Origin: Cristatella mucedo
Lineage: Eukaryota > Bryozoa > Phylactolaemata > Cristatellidae
Assembly (NCBI GenBank): GCA_009760855.2
Contig: WPIO01000111.1
Location: 1,155,501 to 1,219,500 of the forward strand
Direction of reading: 5' to 3'
Length of the DNA: 64,000 nt
A program made the position numbers and the translations under genes. Below the pieces are notes generated by a model that saw only the letters and a list, made by a program, of their open reading frames with translations, ran no database searches and was not told the DNA's origin. Numbering within the stretch: the stretch's first letter is position 1; every line of letters begins with the position of its first letter. Positions 1 to 11,761 of this stretch are shown piece by piece.

Positions 1-292
1 CGGTACACATTCGGTAGCCGACAGACTGCGTCTCACGAAATAAAGAGACAGTAGGAAGCATAGCAGAGTCATAACAGCAGATGAGGTAGCGAGTAGCATA
101 GACGTAGCAGCTCAGGACCGCTGAAAAGTAGCAGCTATAGTCGGAAGCAGGAGAGTAGTTGTCGTTGCGTAAGAATTGTGGGAGCGAGTTCCACAGTCTC
201 TGATCTGCAGCTCTACAGCTTCTGTCGCCAACGATCTTTAGGCGGAAGAATGGAACAGCTAATTCATTGTCCGCACAGGACCCGAGGAACTA
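1..292 (-). mobile_element. LINE-B 3' region, 5'-truncated copy cut by window edge
   Basis: Closely matches the minus-strand LINE-B 3' regions at 29789-30425, 44682-44951 and 48905-49328: the CGGTAC.CATTCGGTAGCC start, the block reading 'agcagctcaggaccgctgaaa', and 'ggagagtagttgtcgttgcg'. The last roughly 100 bp of the element lie left of the window. Similarity stops near 292, so the copy is 5'-truncated, as usual for LINEs. Confidence 0.85.
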
Positions 293-311
293 ATTTTGAG
301 CGCGATGCCTT

Positions 312-348
312 TCGACTCGAGGGTGGCACTAGGCCACCCTCGAGTCGA
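312..348. repeat. Perfect 16-bp inverted repeat (hairpin)
   Basis: The arm TCGACTCGAGGGTGGC (312-327) is perfectly complementary to GCCACCCTCGAGTCGA (333-348) around a 5-nt loop, ACTAG. No T-run follows, so it is not a terminator-like element. It lies just beyond the truncated LINE-B copy. Confidence 0.85.
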
Positions 349-767
349 GTTAGCCCGGAACTATTAGATTCGTCTCATCCTCGCCCCGAGCTACGGAAAG
401 CTAGCAGCTGTCCAATTGTGAATCTCGTCGAAGCATGCGACAAGGGAATCGAAGCAAGGGTCAAAGGGTCGAAGATCGAAACTGCAAGGGAATCGAACGA
501 GGCGTATGGCAAGCCAAGCCTGGACGGGTTGAAGAATTAGGAATTAGCCGCGCGTCTGTCGTCTTCGCTTAAAGCCGAGATTGCGTTCGGCGAGAGTGAC
601 GCTCGCAGTTTCGAAGTTGCTACGAAGCTCTCCGGAGCTCTCCCGGATATCACTCAGTAGACACTCTGCCGCAGGAAAAAGAAGCCGCCATATTGGCACA
701 GCTTCTAGGGTGCACGTTTACCGTAGCAGGAGAATCGCCAGAACGATCTGTCGTCTTCCACAGAAGT

Positions 768-802
768 CCAATCGAGGTGACGTTGGCAAGGAAGTGACGT
801 CA
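768..802. promoter_or_regulatory. CCAAT box plus two CRE-type sites
   Basis: CCAAT at 768-772, the CRE-like TGACGTT at 778-784 and a perfect palindromic CRE, TGACGTCA, at 795-802 lie within 35 bp of GC-rich DNA. Such clustering is typical of ATF/CREB- and NF-Y-bound proximal promoters. No TATA box or following gene is recognised, so the promoter call is inference. Confidence 0.4.
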
Positions 803-2489
803 ATAAGGCTAGCGCCTACCCACGGCCGAGGGCTGTCTGGACATTACGACTGCTCGGCTCGCTCTGTCGAGTCTGCTGTTTAGAGACCGGTCCTTTTATT
901 TAGAATCTCTCCATATTCCGTCTTGCATAATCGTCCTATTCTTCCACCGTCGCTCGGCACCACTCTCAAGCGCCTCTGACGAGCTTCGTCGCACAGCGAG
1001 CCTCAACGGTAGCGTGGTTCGCCTCGACGTAGCGGCAGAGTAGCCCAGATGCAGCGAGCACGGTTTGTCTACCAAAAGTATCGCCTGCACGCCTGGGAAA
1101 ATGCGTGCACCCTGAGCGCTTTAAGGCCCCACTCAGGTGGGCGTTCGGAGGCGGCTGCTGCCGCACACTAAGTCTGTCCGGATGCGCCATACGAGCCTCG
1201 CATCTTCAGTTGCTCTGATTGATCAGCCTCGACCTTTTCCCTAAATTTCTGCCCTTTCCGCAGAGTGACCCGATGCTGGTTTCCACACAGGGGGGAAGTG
1301 ATGAGCTTCGTAAAGGTCAGTGGGATGGCAGCGCGGACGAAGCGGAGCATTAGAAATTGGGGCACCAATGTGCAGAGCCTCGTGGAGATCGTCGAGGCGA
1401 TCGAGAGAGAGAGAGAGAGAACTCCTGAGAGCTCTAGAGCAAACTTCCGAGAAAGAACATCACCGAAGCGAAAGCAAGAAACAAGATTTCCTGTTGGGTG
1501 CAATTTGTGTGCTGCGTGCCGTTTGTCTCCTCAAAGCGCATTTTCCCGCAATGTGGCGTCACCTTCCAAAGAAAACTCTTTTCGGAAAATGATAAGTGTC
1601 TCAGTGAAATCTCCTGAAGAGCCCAAGCTACAACACAGCTCTTGGTCTTTTTTTATAGAGCTCAAGAGGAACAAGTACATCTAACAGCTCCTACGTGCTT
1701 TAGAACCTCTCCGTTGTCAAATTCGCAAGATCTGGAAGCTGTCTCTCTTATAGGACAGATGAAAACAGTAACAATGTTTGTCCGTACGTTTCCTTCATCC
1801 TAGGTTTGCCGCTGTTGCACGTTTCACTTAAATAGAAACTGAGTCGTCGGAAAAAGCGAATCCACGTTCGAATAAGTACCCTAATGGTCTAAGCAAAAGC
1901 CCTTCCCGCTTCATCAGCAATGTTCTAGTATACTCTAGATCTGTGGGCTGCTAAATCAGCTAGTAATCTTCTTAGGGATCTACTGCACTGTAAAATTGAG
2001 AAGCTTCCGGTCGCTTGCCGCGAGTTAGTTTGGCCCGGGGTTACCCGTCTTTCGTGCACAAATGCACTAGATGGACCCATTTCCTATAGATGATGTCACG
2101 AAGCACGTTTTTTTAACTTGGACAGTAGATATTTTACACCTTACACATGCAACAGGACATTTTCTTCTGAAAAAAGTCAGCGTGTCAAAGTATAAGTGAC
2201 CCGAACCATCCACCTAACTCGGCGCATGACCATGGAATAAGAAAATCAACAGCTTCGCTGAAAGGAGACTTTATTCTAATAAATCTAACTACTAGGTGGG
2301 AACACTCATTAAGATGGTCATATACTCATGTAAGTTTGCAGGAAGATGTACTTTCAAACTTCCCCACTCGGAAACAGCAAGTGGCCGAGGAATATAGTGT
2401 GCGTCAAATAGCAAACAGCAACACGCCACAACAGAATTTGCATATGCATAGTTATTTTACAGGCGGGCGCAGCTTATGGGGGAACAGTA

Positions 2490-2645
2490 ATACTAGTAAC
2501 TAGTAATAACAGTAATACTAAAACTAGTAATAACAATAATATATTTATAAACCGCCCTTGAAAAAAAACTTGTTCTCTTTCTAGGAACTTCACGCTTGCT
2601 GTATAAGAAGCACGATCTAATGCTCACTGGTAGTTCGCACAATGG
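2490..2645 (-). mobile_element. Decayed LINE-A 3' end
   Basis: A run of TAA/AAT triplets is followed by 'ttctctttctaggaactt' and 'gaagcacgatctaatg'. These match, with many changes, the minus-strand LINE-A end seen intact at 25845 and 50108. It is an old copy. Confidence 0.55.
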
Positions 2646-4032
2646 ATTTTAACCAGGCTAAACTTCACCAGGCATAGATAGAAGCATTCGATAGAAGCTG
2701 TACCATTCAGGCCAGTAAGCCCAAAGAGTAGAAGCTGGCCGCCGCCGCGTCACTCAGCTGTTCAAAGCTCGGGCTTGAACTCATTTTCGGGCTTTTTGCT
2801 GTGATCGGCGAAGTAAGTACGAGAAAGCGATCTCTTCGTTCGAAGCTAACAGTAGGCTACTCGTTAAAATCCAATAGCAACGGTTTATAGATGCTAACGA
2901 GCTCCTGTGCCGTGCTTGTTCTTGCATGTACTCTTTTACCGGTTTGTAAAATGCACAACGTACAGTGGAGTTTATTCGTTACATTAAATTTCTCATGAAT
3001 TTAAGTAACTATCATTATCTTAAGCTGCTAACGCGCTTACTTGACTAATAATCATTTCTGTGAGTGAGTGGTTTGTGCTCGCATTGTAGGACCGAATAGA
3101 AATGTATCTTCTCGAGCCAGTCCTTGGACGAGGTCGCTTTGGCTTTGCATTGGTATGAAACATTGGTATGAAGCTAATACAATCGATCTTAGCGATGGTC
3201 TTCCGGTCGGTGAGTCATTACGCCTCGGTGAATCACCGCTGCTGAGCCTTTTCGCAGCGTCTCGCGGGTAAAGGTTAGCTACTTAACGCTCGTTTATTGC
3301 CGCGCGTCTCAAAAGCTGCAAGGAAGACAATATTCCCATCGCGAATGCACCTGGTTTAACTGCTGCATGGCTGGCACATTTCATGTTTCAACAGGCCTTC
3401 GTATTACACGGTTCCGCCGCGGAAAATTACCGGCGAAAAGCGAACTCGCGTGCGACTTGGCAGCGAAATTACGAAAATCGGAGCGCTCAAGCGTCTGAAA
3501 ATACTTACGACCGATCCGTGGCGCACTGTATTCCTTAGAACCATGGCTGCTCGAGCCCGGCGTGCCGTACCTGCAAAAGCGAGCGCGCCATTGAGCGAGC
3601 GCGAACGGAAGCGAGGGGCGAGCGAATAGCGCCGTCCTATGGTACGCTGCATCGCCACTTCCGGCTGATGCCTAGTCGCCGCTGTCGTCGCGCCGCCCTG
3701 CGACCGACCGTCACTGTCCAGAGGGAGCAGTGCCTGGCAGAGCCGGACCTCGAACGTTAGGCCGCTTCTCGCGTGCTCACGCGCGCGAGCCAGCGACCGA
3801 GACAGAGACCGAGCGCAAAATCAGGAAGGAGTGCGACTGTGCGAGTGCTTTGGCGAGTGGCGCGTGTGACCTCGACCGACCCGCTGGTCCAAAAAGGCGG
3901 TGGCTGCGGCGGCAGTCGGTGCCGACGGAGTGAGGTACACCTGGAGTGCACCGGCGGCTGCGGTGCGCGAGCTCTACTCCTACTCCGCACTCCGCGTGCG
4001 TTTTTCTCTCCCTCTTGCTCACTCGCACACGC
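2646..4032. other. Unassigned DNA, GC-rich from about 3400
   Basis: The region 3400-4030 is CpG-rich and holds overlapping frames on both strands, none recognised. A strong donor-like GTAAGTA follows an open stretch at about 2740-2815, but there is no start codon or convincing acceptor. No gene can be called. Confidence 0.5.
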
Positions 4033-4071
4033 TCTCTGTCTGTCTGTCTGTCTCTCTCTCTCTTACTACCC

Positions 4072-4123
<52 letters not shown>

Positions 4124-4147
4124 ACTGCTATCTCTGTCTCCTCTGTC

Positions 4148-4234
<87 letters not shown>

Positions 4235-4387
4235 TCTGTCTCTCTCTCTTGGTCTCTCTCTGCCTCGCTCTCTCACTCTCTCCCACTCTCTCTCTCTTTT
4301 TATGCTCCCTGTCTCCTCTCTCACTCTTTAATGCTCTCACTGTTTCTCTTTGTCTCGGTCTCTCTCGGTCTTTCTTTTGGTCTCTCT
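4033..4387 (+). repeat. (CT)n-rich microsatellite array, left part
   Basis: Almost pure CT dinucleotides with interspersed GT, CTGT and TTTT interruptions. Reading frames across it encode Ser/Leu runs (plus) or Arg/Glu runs (minus) and are artefacts of the dinucleotide. The array is separated from its right part by a LINE-B end. Confidence 0.95.
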
Positions 4388-4496
4388 GTTGGCTACTGAA
4401 TGCGTACCGAAAGCCGCTTAGGCTGTGAGTGCACTATACAAAATTTTCCTGCGTAACACCCACATGGTCTATGCGGAGTTACAATCGGAGATACAA
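4388..4496 (+). mobile_element. LINE-B 3' end between two CT arrays
   Basis: GTTGGCTACTGAATGCGTAC through the final GGAGTTACAATCGGAGATAC matches the last ~110 bp of the long copy at 20074-21055. It is strongly 5'-truncated and sits exactly between two pyrimidine arrays. Confidence 0.85.
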
Positions 4497-4610
4497 TACT
4501 CATCATCTCTCTCAATACCAATACCATCAGTCTCTACCAATAAGTCAATGCCATCAATACGTCAGTATATCAGTCAATACCAATAACATCAATACCATTA
4601 GTCTCTCTCT
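4497..4610. repeat. Low-complexity CAATACCAAT/ATCA tail
   Basis: Degenerate repeats built from CAATACC, CATCA and CAGTCTCT follow directly after the LINE-B 3' end. They could be an expanded, decayed 3' tail of that element or an independent low-complexity patch. Confidence 0.6.
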
Positions 4611-4719
4611 CTCACCATCATTCTCTCAGTTTCTGTCTCCACCTCTGTCTCTCTCACTCTCGCTCTCTCTTCCTCTGTCTCTGTCCTCTGTCTCTTTCTT
4701 TCTGTCTCTCTCACTTTCA

Positions 4720-4752
<33 letters not shown>

Positions 4753-4954
4753 GCTCTCTGTCTCTCTCTCTGTCTCTCTCTGTCTCTCTCTCTCTCTCTC
4801 TGTCTCTCTCTGTCTCTCTCTGTCTCTCTCTGTCTCTCTCTGTCTCTCTCTGTCTCTCTCTCTCTGTCTCTGTCTCTCTCTGTCTCTCTCTGTCTCTCTC
4901 TGTCTCTCTCTGTCTCTCTCTGTCTCTCTCTGTCTCTCTCTGTCTCTCTCTGTC

Positions 4955-4995
<41 letters not shown>

Positions 4996-5158
4996 GTCTC
5001 TCTCTGTCTCTCTCTGTCTCTCTCTGTCTCTCTCTGTCTTTCTGTCTCTCACTGTCTCTGTCTCTTTCTCTCTGTCTCTCTCTTCCCCTCTTTCTATCTC
5101 TCTACCTCTCTCTTTCCCCCTCTCTCTCGCTCGCTCGCTCTCTGTCTCTGTCTCTGTC

Positions 5159-5191
<33 letters not shown>

Positions 5192-5289
5192 GTCTCTCTT
5201 TCTCTGTCTCTTTCTCTATCTCTCGCTCTCTCTCTCTCTCTCTCTCTATCTAGCTCTGTGTCTTTCTCTTTCACTCTCGCTCTCTCACT
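4611..5289 (+). repeat. (CT)n / TGTCTCTCTC microsatellite array, right part
   Basis: The central portion (about 4790-5040) is a 10-bp higher-order unit, TGTCTCTCTC, repeated many times. Near 5155-5190 it changes to (TGTC)n, and near 5100-5140 to CTCG. The pure pyrimidine strand is the plus strand. The long frames through it are spurious. Confidence 0.95.
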
Positions 5290-6404
5290 TTTGTCGCCGT
5301 TACACCGCTCAGATCAGCACCAACGAGACCGCTCGGCCGCCCTACATTGACGTCGCCCTACATTAACGTACGCCGCCTGGGCGCCTCCGCCGGCGGTACC
5401 GCGCCAGGCATCCCTGGCTCGCTAGTCCGTCGCAGGCTGGCGAGGAGAAGCGGACGAGAAACCGTCGACCGGATGCGAGCGGCCACGCTCGGGTGCGTCG
5501 GCTGCCCGCGACTTACCGGAAGAAGCAGGCGTTCGCTCGAAATCCGAGTGCGCGTTCTCGCTGCTGCCTTCGCGCGGAACCGCAATGCGAGACTACCTTT
5601 ATTCGTGGACACTCACGGAAGTGCGCTCGGATCAGTCCATACGCAGGTACACGGCGGTGGCGTCCGCGTAGGTGGCACCGTAACCACCACACGTACTTGA
5701 AAGTGAGCACAGTGGTATTAGATTTCTCTCCGGCCGCTCACTCTCACCGACGCCACGTGCGGGCTTTTTGTCGCGGGTACGAAGTAGAGCGAACGCCTGC
5801 ACGATAGCTGTAGAGTACCTAGCGTAAACACCACTTCCGCTGAGCTCGCCGCTATCCTGCCACCCCGCCGGCGAGCGAGGCGCGGCTCGCGTGCACTCCA
5901 CCATTTAACAAATGAACGGCACCAAAAATGGCAATGAAGAGTTCGACCGAGCGACCGTTTGCAATTAGCTCGAGCTCTCGCATTAGCAGACGGCGCGCGC
6001 GCGCCAGCGCAGCAGCTGCAGGGCAGGGGTCGAAGTGGCGGTGATACGACGTCACGTCCGACGAGCGGGAGCAGGAGCAGGATCGCCGCTACGGTCGACG
6101 TCTGCCGCGATAATCCGCGAAGAAATTCGCGAGTGGCTCGCGGGGCCACAAGCGCAGCGCGCCGGTTCGTGCTGTTCGCACAAATCTCGCTCGCAGAAGA
6201 CGCATCGCTCGCGCAATCTCTGCGGCATACGAGAATCATTTAGCTGACGCCCCGCGCGCCCGGCAGGGCGGCCAGTTCACATCGTCGGATGAGCAGAGTA
6301 TGGGAAAGCAAGGGGCATGGTCGGATCCCGTTGGCTGGGCGTTCGCAGATTGATTGCATTTAGATAGCAGCCGTGTGCCTGGGAACCGCAGAGCGAGAAT
6401 GATT
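5290..6404. other. GC-rich spacer between inverted CT and GA arrays
   Basis: CpG-rich sequence with overlapping frames on both strands (5347-5700 plus, 5718-6239 minus), none recognised. CRE-like TGACGTCG lies near 5348 and GACGTCACG near 6049. It could be a CpG-island promoter or first exon, but nothing decides this. Confidence 0.5.
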
Positions 6405-7300
<896 letters not shown>

Positions 7301-8096
7301 GGAGTGAGAGACGCTCGAGACTTGTAACGAAAGCGGTACAGGAAGCGAATGAGTCACGTGTATCGCCGCCACAGTAGCCGCAGTAGCGGCGGAGGTAGTC
7401 TTCGCTGGCCGACCATCGAGCAGGGAGAGGGGCTTTGCCACTCTGCCCCCAGCCGGCTCCATCGCAGTTGATTCAAAAAACGCTGCATGGCCAGACACCG
7501 GCCGCCCTCGCTGCCTTCTGCCCCACGCGGGTCGGCTGGGAGTGCCGTATGGAGGCGTGGAGGTACGTACGTAGCGTCGCCGAGCCTGATCTCGCCGAGC
7601 TCAGCAAAGCCCACTAGATCCAACAGATAATGAGTTCGCCCAAGTAGTTGCACAAGTACTAGTTTCACGCTTCCGACTCATTCGGAGAGGTCAACATTAG
7701 CAGTAGCCTGGCAGCAAAGAAAAACGCGAACACCCTAATCTAAAAAGTTCGCATATCACTATCACGATCTATATATCTATCTATATCACTATCTATATCA
7801 TATCACTAGCTGTCTATTCGATAGGAGCGAATAGGCAGCACGTGTACGCCACCAGCTATGGTCCATAGCCCACTTTTAAACCTGTAATAAAACTGACCGA
7901 CTACGACAAGAGATGAGTTTTTTTTTATGTTTAACTGTTGGCTATGAAATATCTGATTGTAACGATTATGATTCCGGAACCACTAATATTCTCCAGGCAA
8001 GCGGTCGTAAGCTTGCTGATGTAACGAGCCAGCGTTTCCACGCGAAGAGCCATCAGCTTGAAAACAGTGCGTCGGCGCGACGGAGTATGACATCAT
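7301..8096. other. Unassigned DNA with a short TATC-rich patch
   Basis: No gene recognised. A degenerate (TATC)n patch lies at about 7768-7808. The frame starting at 7913 opens here but owes most of its length to the minisatellite that follows. Confidence 0.55.
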
Positions 8097-8646
8097 TACA
8101 GGCTGCGACATCCATTATCGCAGGCTGCGACATCCATTATCGCAGGCTGCGACATCCATTATCGCAGGCTGCGACATTATCGCAGGCTGCGACATTATCG
8201 CAGGCTGCGACATTATCGCAGGCTGCGACATTATCGCAGGCTGCGACATTATCGCAGGCTGCGACATTATCGCAGGCTGCGACATTATCGCAGGCTGCGA
8301 CATTATCGCAGGCTGCGACATTATCGCAGGCTGCGACATTATCGCAGGCTGCGACATTATCGCAGGCTGCGACATTATCGCAGGCTGCGACATTATCGCA
8401 GGCTGCGACATTATCGCAGGCTGCGACATTATCGCAGGCTGCGACATTATCGCAGGCTGCGACATTATCGCAGGCTGCGACATTATCGCAGGCTGCGACA
8501 TTATCGCAGGCTGCGACATTATCGCAGGCTGCGACATTATCGCAGGCTGCGACATTATCGCAGGCTGCGACATTATCGCAGGCTGCGACATTATCGCAGG
8601 CTACGACATTATCGCAGGCTACGACATTATCGCAGGCTGCGACATT
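8097..8646. repeat. 18-bp minisatellite with palindromic core
   Basis: The left edge has about three 22-bp units (with an extra CCAT), followed by about 26 nearly identical 18-bp units, CGCAGGCTGCGACATTAT. Two variants near the right edge carry CTACG instead of CTGCG. Each unit contains the palindrome CGCAG-G-CTGCG. Because 18 is a multiple of three, frames stay open on both strands (LSQAAT on plus; MSQPAI or VAACDN on minus). Confidence 0.97.
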
Positions 8647-9119
8647 CACTTGTCCACGCGGTCAAAGGAGCCTAACATTGGAAACTCGCATGATAATTCG
8701 TATGCCTCGCGCTGCAGCAACTCCTTCGAACGGCTTTACTAGCAGGAACGCTACTTCTGTTTGTTTGGTATCAGAGCCGTTAGCTAGGCATTGAGATAGT
8801 TTTTATGCAAATCCGGCGACTGGTGGTTAACTTAATTAAGTTGATTATTTTTAACGAGGCTCGCTATTCCGCTTTTGATTTACGGTTCGCAGCGAAAGCA
8901 AGCCACGAGAGTGCCGGCGGAGCACAGCAGCCGCTATAATTGCAGTGGATTTAAATGAAAGACAGTTAGAGAGATGGAGCGAGGGCTAACCAACGGGCGA
9001 AGTTCGCGGTCTTCCACAGCAGATATGTTAGAAATAGGTACGCAGCACGTGCTGAACGACAATCTATCTGCACACATTGAGTCTGGCAGCCAACAGATCA
9101 ACCTAAGTCTGAAAGTTCA
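8647..9119. other. Unassigned DNA
   Basis: No coding match, RNA gene or repeat seen between the minisatellite and the first LINE-A pair. Confidence 0.6.
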
Positions 9120-9181
9120 CCCTATGTTAATATAATAATAATAATAACATTCACTTGCATAGCATACTAAGAGAGCTTAAT
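9120..9181 (-). mobile_element. LINE-A 3' tail, minus, abutting a plus copy
   Basis: (AAT)n followed by 'cattcacttg', 'agagagcttaatct' is the start of a minus-strand LINE-A 3' end. It stops where a plus-strand LINE-A copy begins, giving a tail-out inverted junction. Confidence 0.65.
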
Positions 9182-9515
9182 CTTTAAATCTTTTGGAGAC
9201 CGTGCCTTTAATTCATATGCTCCCAAAGCCTGGAATTCGCTCACTCACGTGACTTTCGTCACTACGTCTCCTGACTTGGCCACATTTAAAGACATCAAAA
9301 ATGCTCCTATTTATCGCAGCATTTAGTGGGTCATTGTGATTCGTCTTTTATGCGCGTATGCGTGCTGACACTGAGCATTCTACCACTAACCATACATTTG
9401 CATGCTGACCCTGAGCGCGTCATCTCTAACCATGTTATGCTTGTCATTGAGCACACTATCACTAACCATTCGATTGTGCTTTCTTTGCAGCAATTGTGAA
9501 GTGCCCAGAGAGAGG

Positions 9516-9587
<72 letters not shown>

Positions 9588-9632
9588 GTTTTCTGGTGGT
9601 CAGTAACAAATATGTTATTATTATTATGGTAA
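9182..9632 (+). mobile_element. LINE-A 3' region with an internal GA expansion
   Basis: From 'ttttggagaccgtgcctt' to 'gtgacatttgca'-type 3' UTR and final ATTATTATTATT, matching the copies at 24940-25525 and 45835-46935. The family segment AGAGAGAGATT has grown into a 77-bp GA microsatellite (9507-9583), after which the family sequence resumes as ATTGTGTTTTCTGGTGG. Confidence 0.85.
9507..9583 (+). repeat. (GA)n microsatellite inside a LINE-A 3' UTR
   Basis: A nearly pure GA run located exactly where other LINE-A copies have CCTAGAGAGAGATT, so the element's own short GA tract is the likely seed. Confidence 0.9.
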
Positions 9633-9994
9633 TAGCCAGGTCTCTCCTGACAGCTGGCTACCGGACCGCAGCGGATAGCACGGGTCTTTGTGATCGGCGC
9701 CCTTGGCAGCTGGTAGCACGATTATGAAGTCTGCCGAACTCAGCACTGCACGCCTGTAAAGGACGGCATTGCGACGGATATGCGTCTCGGAAGCTGTGTG
9801 GTCCCTATCCCTGAACCGGGAGTCGTGGGTAGCATCCGCAGCCCGGGCTGGGCAGGGTTCCACCATTTAATATACACATACCTACATTCATATTTTAATA
9901 AACAATTTCTTATTATTAATTTATTCAGGTGCATCCCACGCGCCACGGGCTCCAGCCTATGACCTCGTTCATGACATACGCTTAGCTTGACCGT
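9633..9994. other. Unassigned DNA
   Basis: Short frames only, none recognised. It lies between two LINE-A ends. Confidence 0.55.
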
Positions 9995-10105
9995 GGTTGG
10001 GGCGAACTTCTTAACCTTCCTTTACCAAAACATTAAGCGCCTAGATAGAGATCAAGTTCTACGAAGGCGCTATAGAAAGGAATTGCTATTATTATTATAA
10101 CCTCT
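9995..10105 (+). mobile_element. LINE-A 3' end, short copy
   Basis: GCGCCTAGATAGAGATCAAG, 'tctacgaaggcgctata' and a final ATTATTATTAT tail match the LINE-A terminus. Confidence 0.7.
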
Positions 10106-11761
10106 GGGACAAAACAGGTTTTGTCCGGTGTAACTCCTCGGAGCGCCTGACTGCTCAAGCTATTCTCGTTCCTAAGCAAATTCGAGAACGGAAGTCGGCA
10201 GCCCACCCTGAACGCTCGAGCCTGCTTCCGCTAGCTGCGGACGAGGGTCATCCAATTGCAGCGCTGGCCACGTGACCCTTGACGTCAATTGCTCTGGACT
10301 CGCTGCTGCACTCTCGTCGACCGGACTCGACGCTATCGTCTCGATACAGACACCTGGAGCCACCGACTCTATTACCAGCGACCATTCATAATGCCCGCCC
10401 AGGATGTGTGAGTATTTTGCACTCCGAAAGGCCGCTGCAAAGAAGCTCGCTGCTAGACCGCTTACATAAGCTCTTTGTGCAATTTTTTTTCGTGCGCTGC
10501 TGTGCCAACTTCGCACAGTATGTGCGCGCCCGCGTTGGGGCTGGTTAGTCCTATGCTGCCAATACGCTATCGAGTCGACGCTTCCGCTACTCTGCTTGCG
10601 GTGCTCGCTCCTCCGCTGGGTGGCGCTTCTGAGGATGTCAATAAGAGCGGCTTCTTCACTCGGACTGATAGCCTAGGGCCGCAAGCGCAGTAGCGCCCGT
10701 AGCGGCGCGTGTCTCACGCGACGAGAAGCGACGCACGCACCGGTGCAGCCGCGTGCAGCCTCGGAATCATGACTAACGCCTCGTACGCACGTGCAGTGCG
10801 AATGCCTGCAGCGTTGGCCGACCGTGGCGACAGAGCGCCCGTACGTCAGGATAAGAAGTCCGACGTATATTATCGTATAGTGCTGCTGTCTTTTTGACGG
10901 TGACTAAAGAACTCAGGCGTTCGACTGAGGCCATGACCGACGTACGACAGCGCTCGTGTGACTCGGTGGCCTACAGAGCAGCTCTGCTGCAATTCCCAGG
11001 CACCAGCTCCCTGTCTATTACATGGCTCCGTCTTTTCTTTTATGCTGCCTTGAGCATAGATAAACGCTTAATTAGTTCCTTGCAATCATAATTCAGGAAC
11101 AGCGAATAGTGAAACCCGTCTAATCTGGCTAGTTAGCACGCGCCATTACATTATCCACAACTTACGTGAAGCTTTGTCGTGGTTTCAAGAGGCACCGTTG
11201 CATGACGCTGCATAGGTGTTTGAATGGTTACCGACAGATATAGATACTTCGACTTATCATAGTTTCTTAGAACCCAGCACCGACGGCCTATTGAGAACCG
11301 TATGACTTTAATGCCGTGTACTACCGTGCACGAGCTTCCAGCATTCGCTGCTTGCTGAAACTCTTGCGTTACAAGCTCCATGCGTGCACTGTTACTAACG
11401 CCCGGCATCGGGTTCTGAAACAAAATCCCCTGGTTCAGACATGGCACTCGCTATGGCGCTAGTACTTGCAGACATGCGTCAGTTTTTTCTTATAAATTAC
11501 CACCGGGGATATTCAGACGCTTTCTTAGCACCTGTCGCTGCAGCTTCCCTGTCTTCTTCAACTTCAGCATCGAAAGCCGTCGCAGCGACGAGCTGAGTTT
11601 CAAGCTGAGCCTCCTGAACCTCCTGAACTTCTGGACTTTTAGATGCCCAGCAAGTTTAAAATTCCACTTGACAGGAGGCAGGCGAACGCCTTTAGCTTCC
11701 ATTCTAATCTCACAGAAAATACCTTAAACGATAGCAAAACTAGAAAATGATTAGCGCTAAC
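10106..11761. other. Unassigned DNA, CpG-rich 10170-11000
   Basis: CpG-rich in its first 900 bp with unrecognised frames on both strands. The minus frame 11702-11490 encodes 70 residues rich in Lys, Arg and Leu, but no family is recognised and it could be chance. The region may hold a CpG-island promoter (see 10269-10287). Confidence 0.5.
10269..10287. promoter_or_regulatory. E-box (CACGTG) next to a perfect CRE
   Basis: CACGTG at 10269-10274 and TGACGTCA at 10280-10287, separated by 5 bp, in a CpG-rich stretch. Both are palindromic bZIP/bHLH-type sites. The promoter role is inference; no dependent gene is identified. Confidence 0.4.

Larger units (their letters stand above)
293..2489. other. 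Unassigned DNA, GC-rich to about 1250
   Basis: Several short reading frames overlap here (for example 581-883 plus and 1168-1503 minus), but none resembles a family I know, and several use non-ATG starts. A hairpin (312-348) and a CCAAT/CRE cluster (768-802) are listed separately. A short piece near 1950-1975 resembles the tail of the SINE at 59066. No gene can be supported. Confidence 0.6.

Noticed and set aside
2740-2820. Exon ending in GGCGAA|GTAAGTA
   Set aside because: The open stretch has no start codon, an in-frame stop lies just upstream, and no partner exon was found.
8097-8646. CRISPR array
   Set aside because: There are no unique spacers; the units are contiguous. The window is eukaryotic. 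The same applies to the 60-bp satellite.
7913-8794. 293-codon ORF with LSQAAT repeats as a repeat protein gene
   Set aside because: The unit is 18 bp, so all frames without a stop stay open on both strands. The flanks show no domain, signal or promoter.
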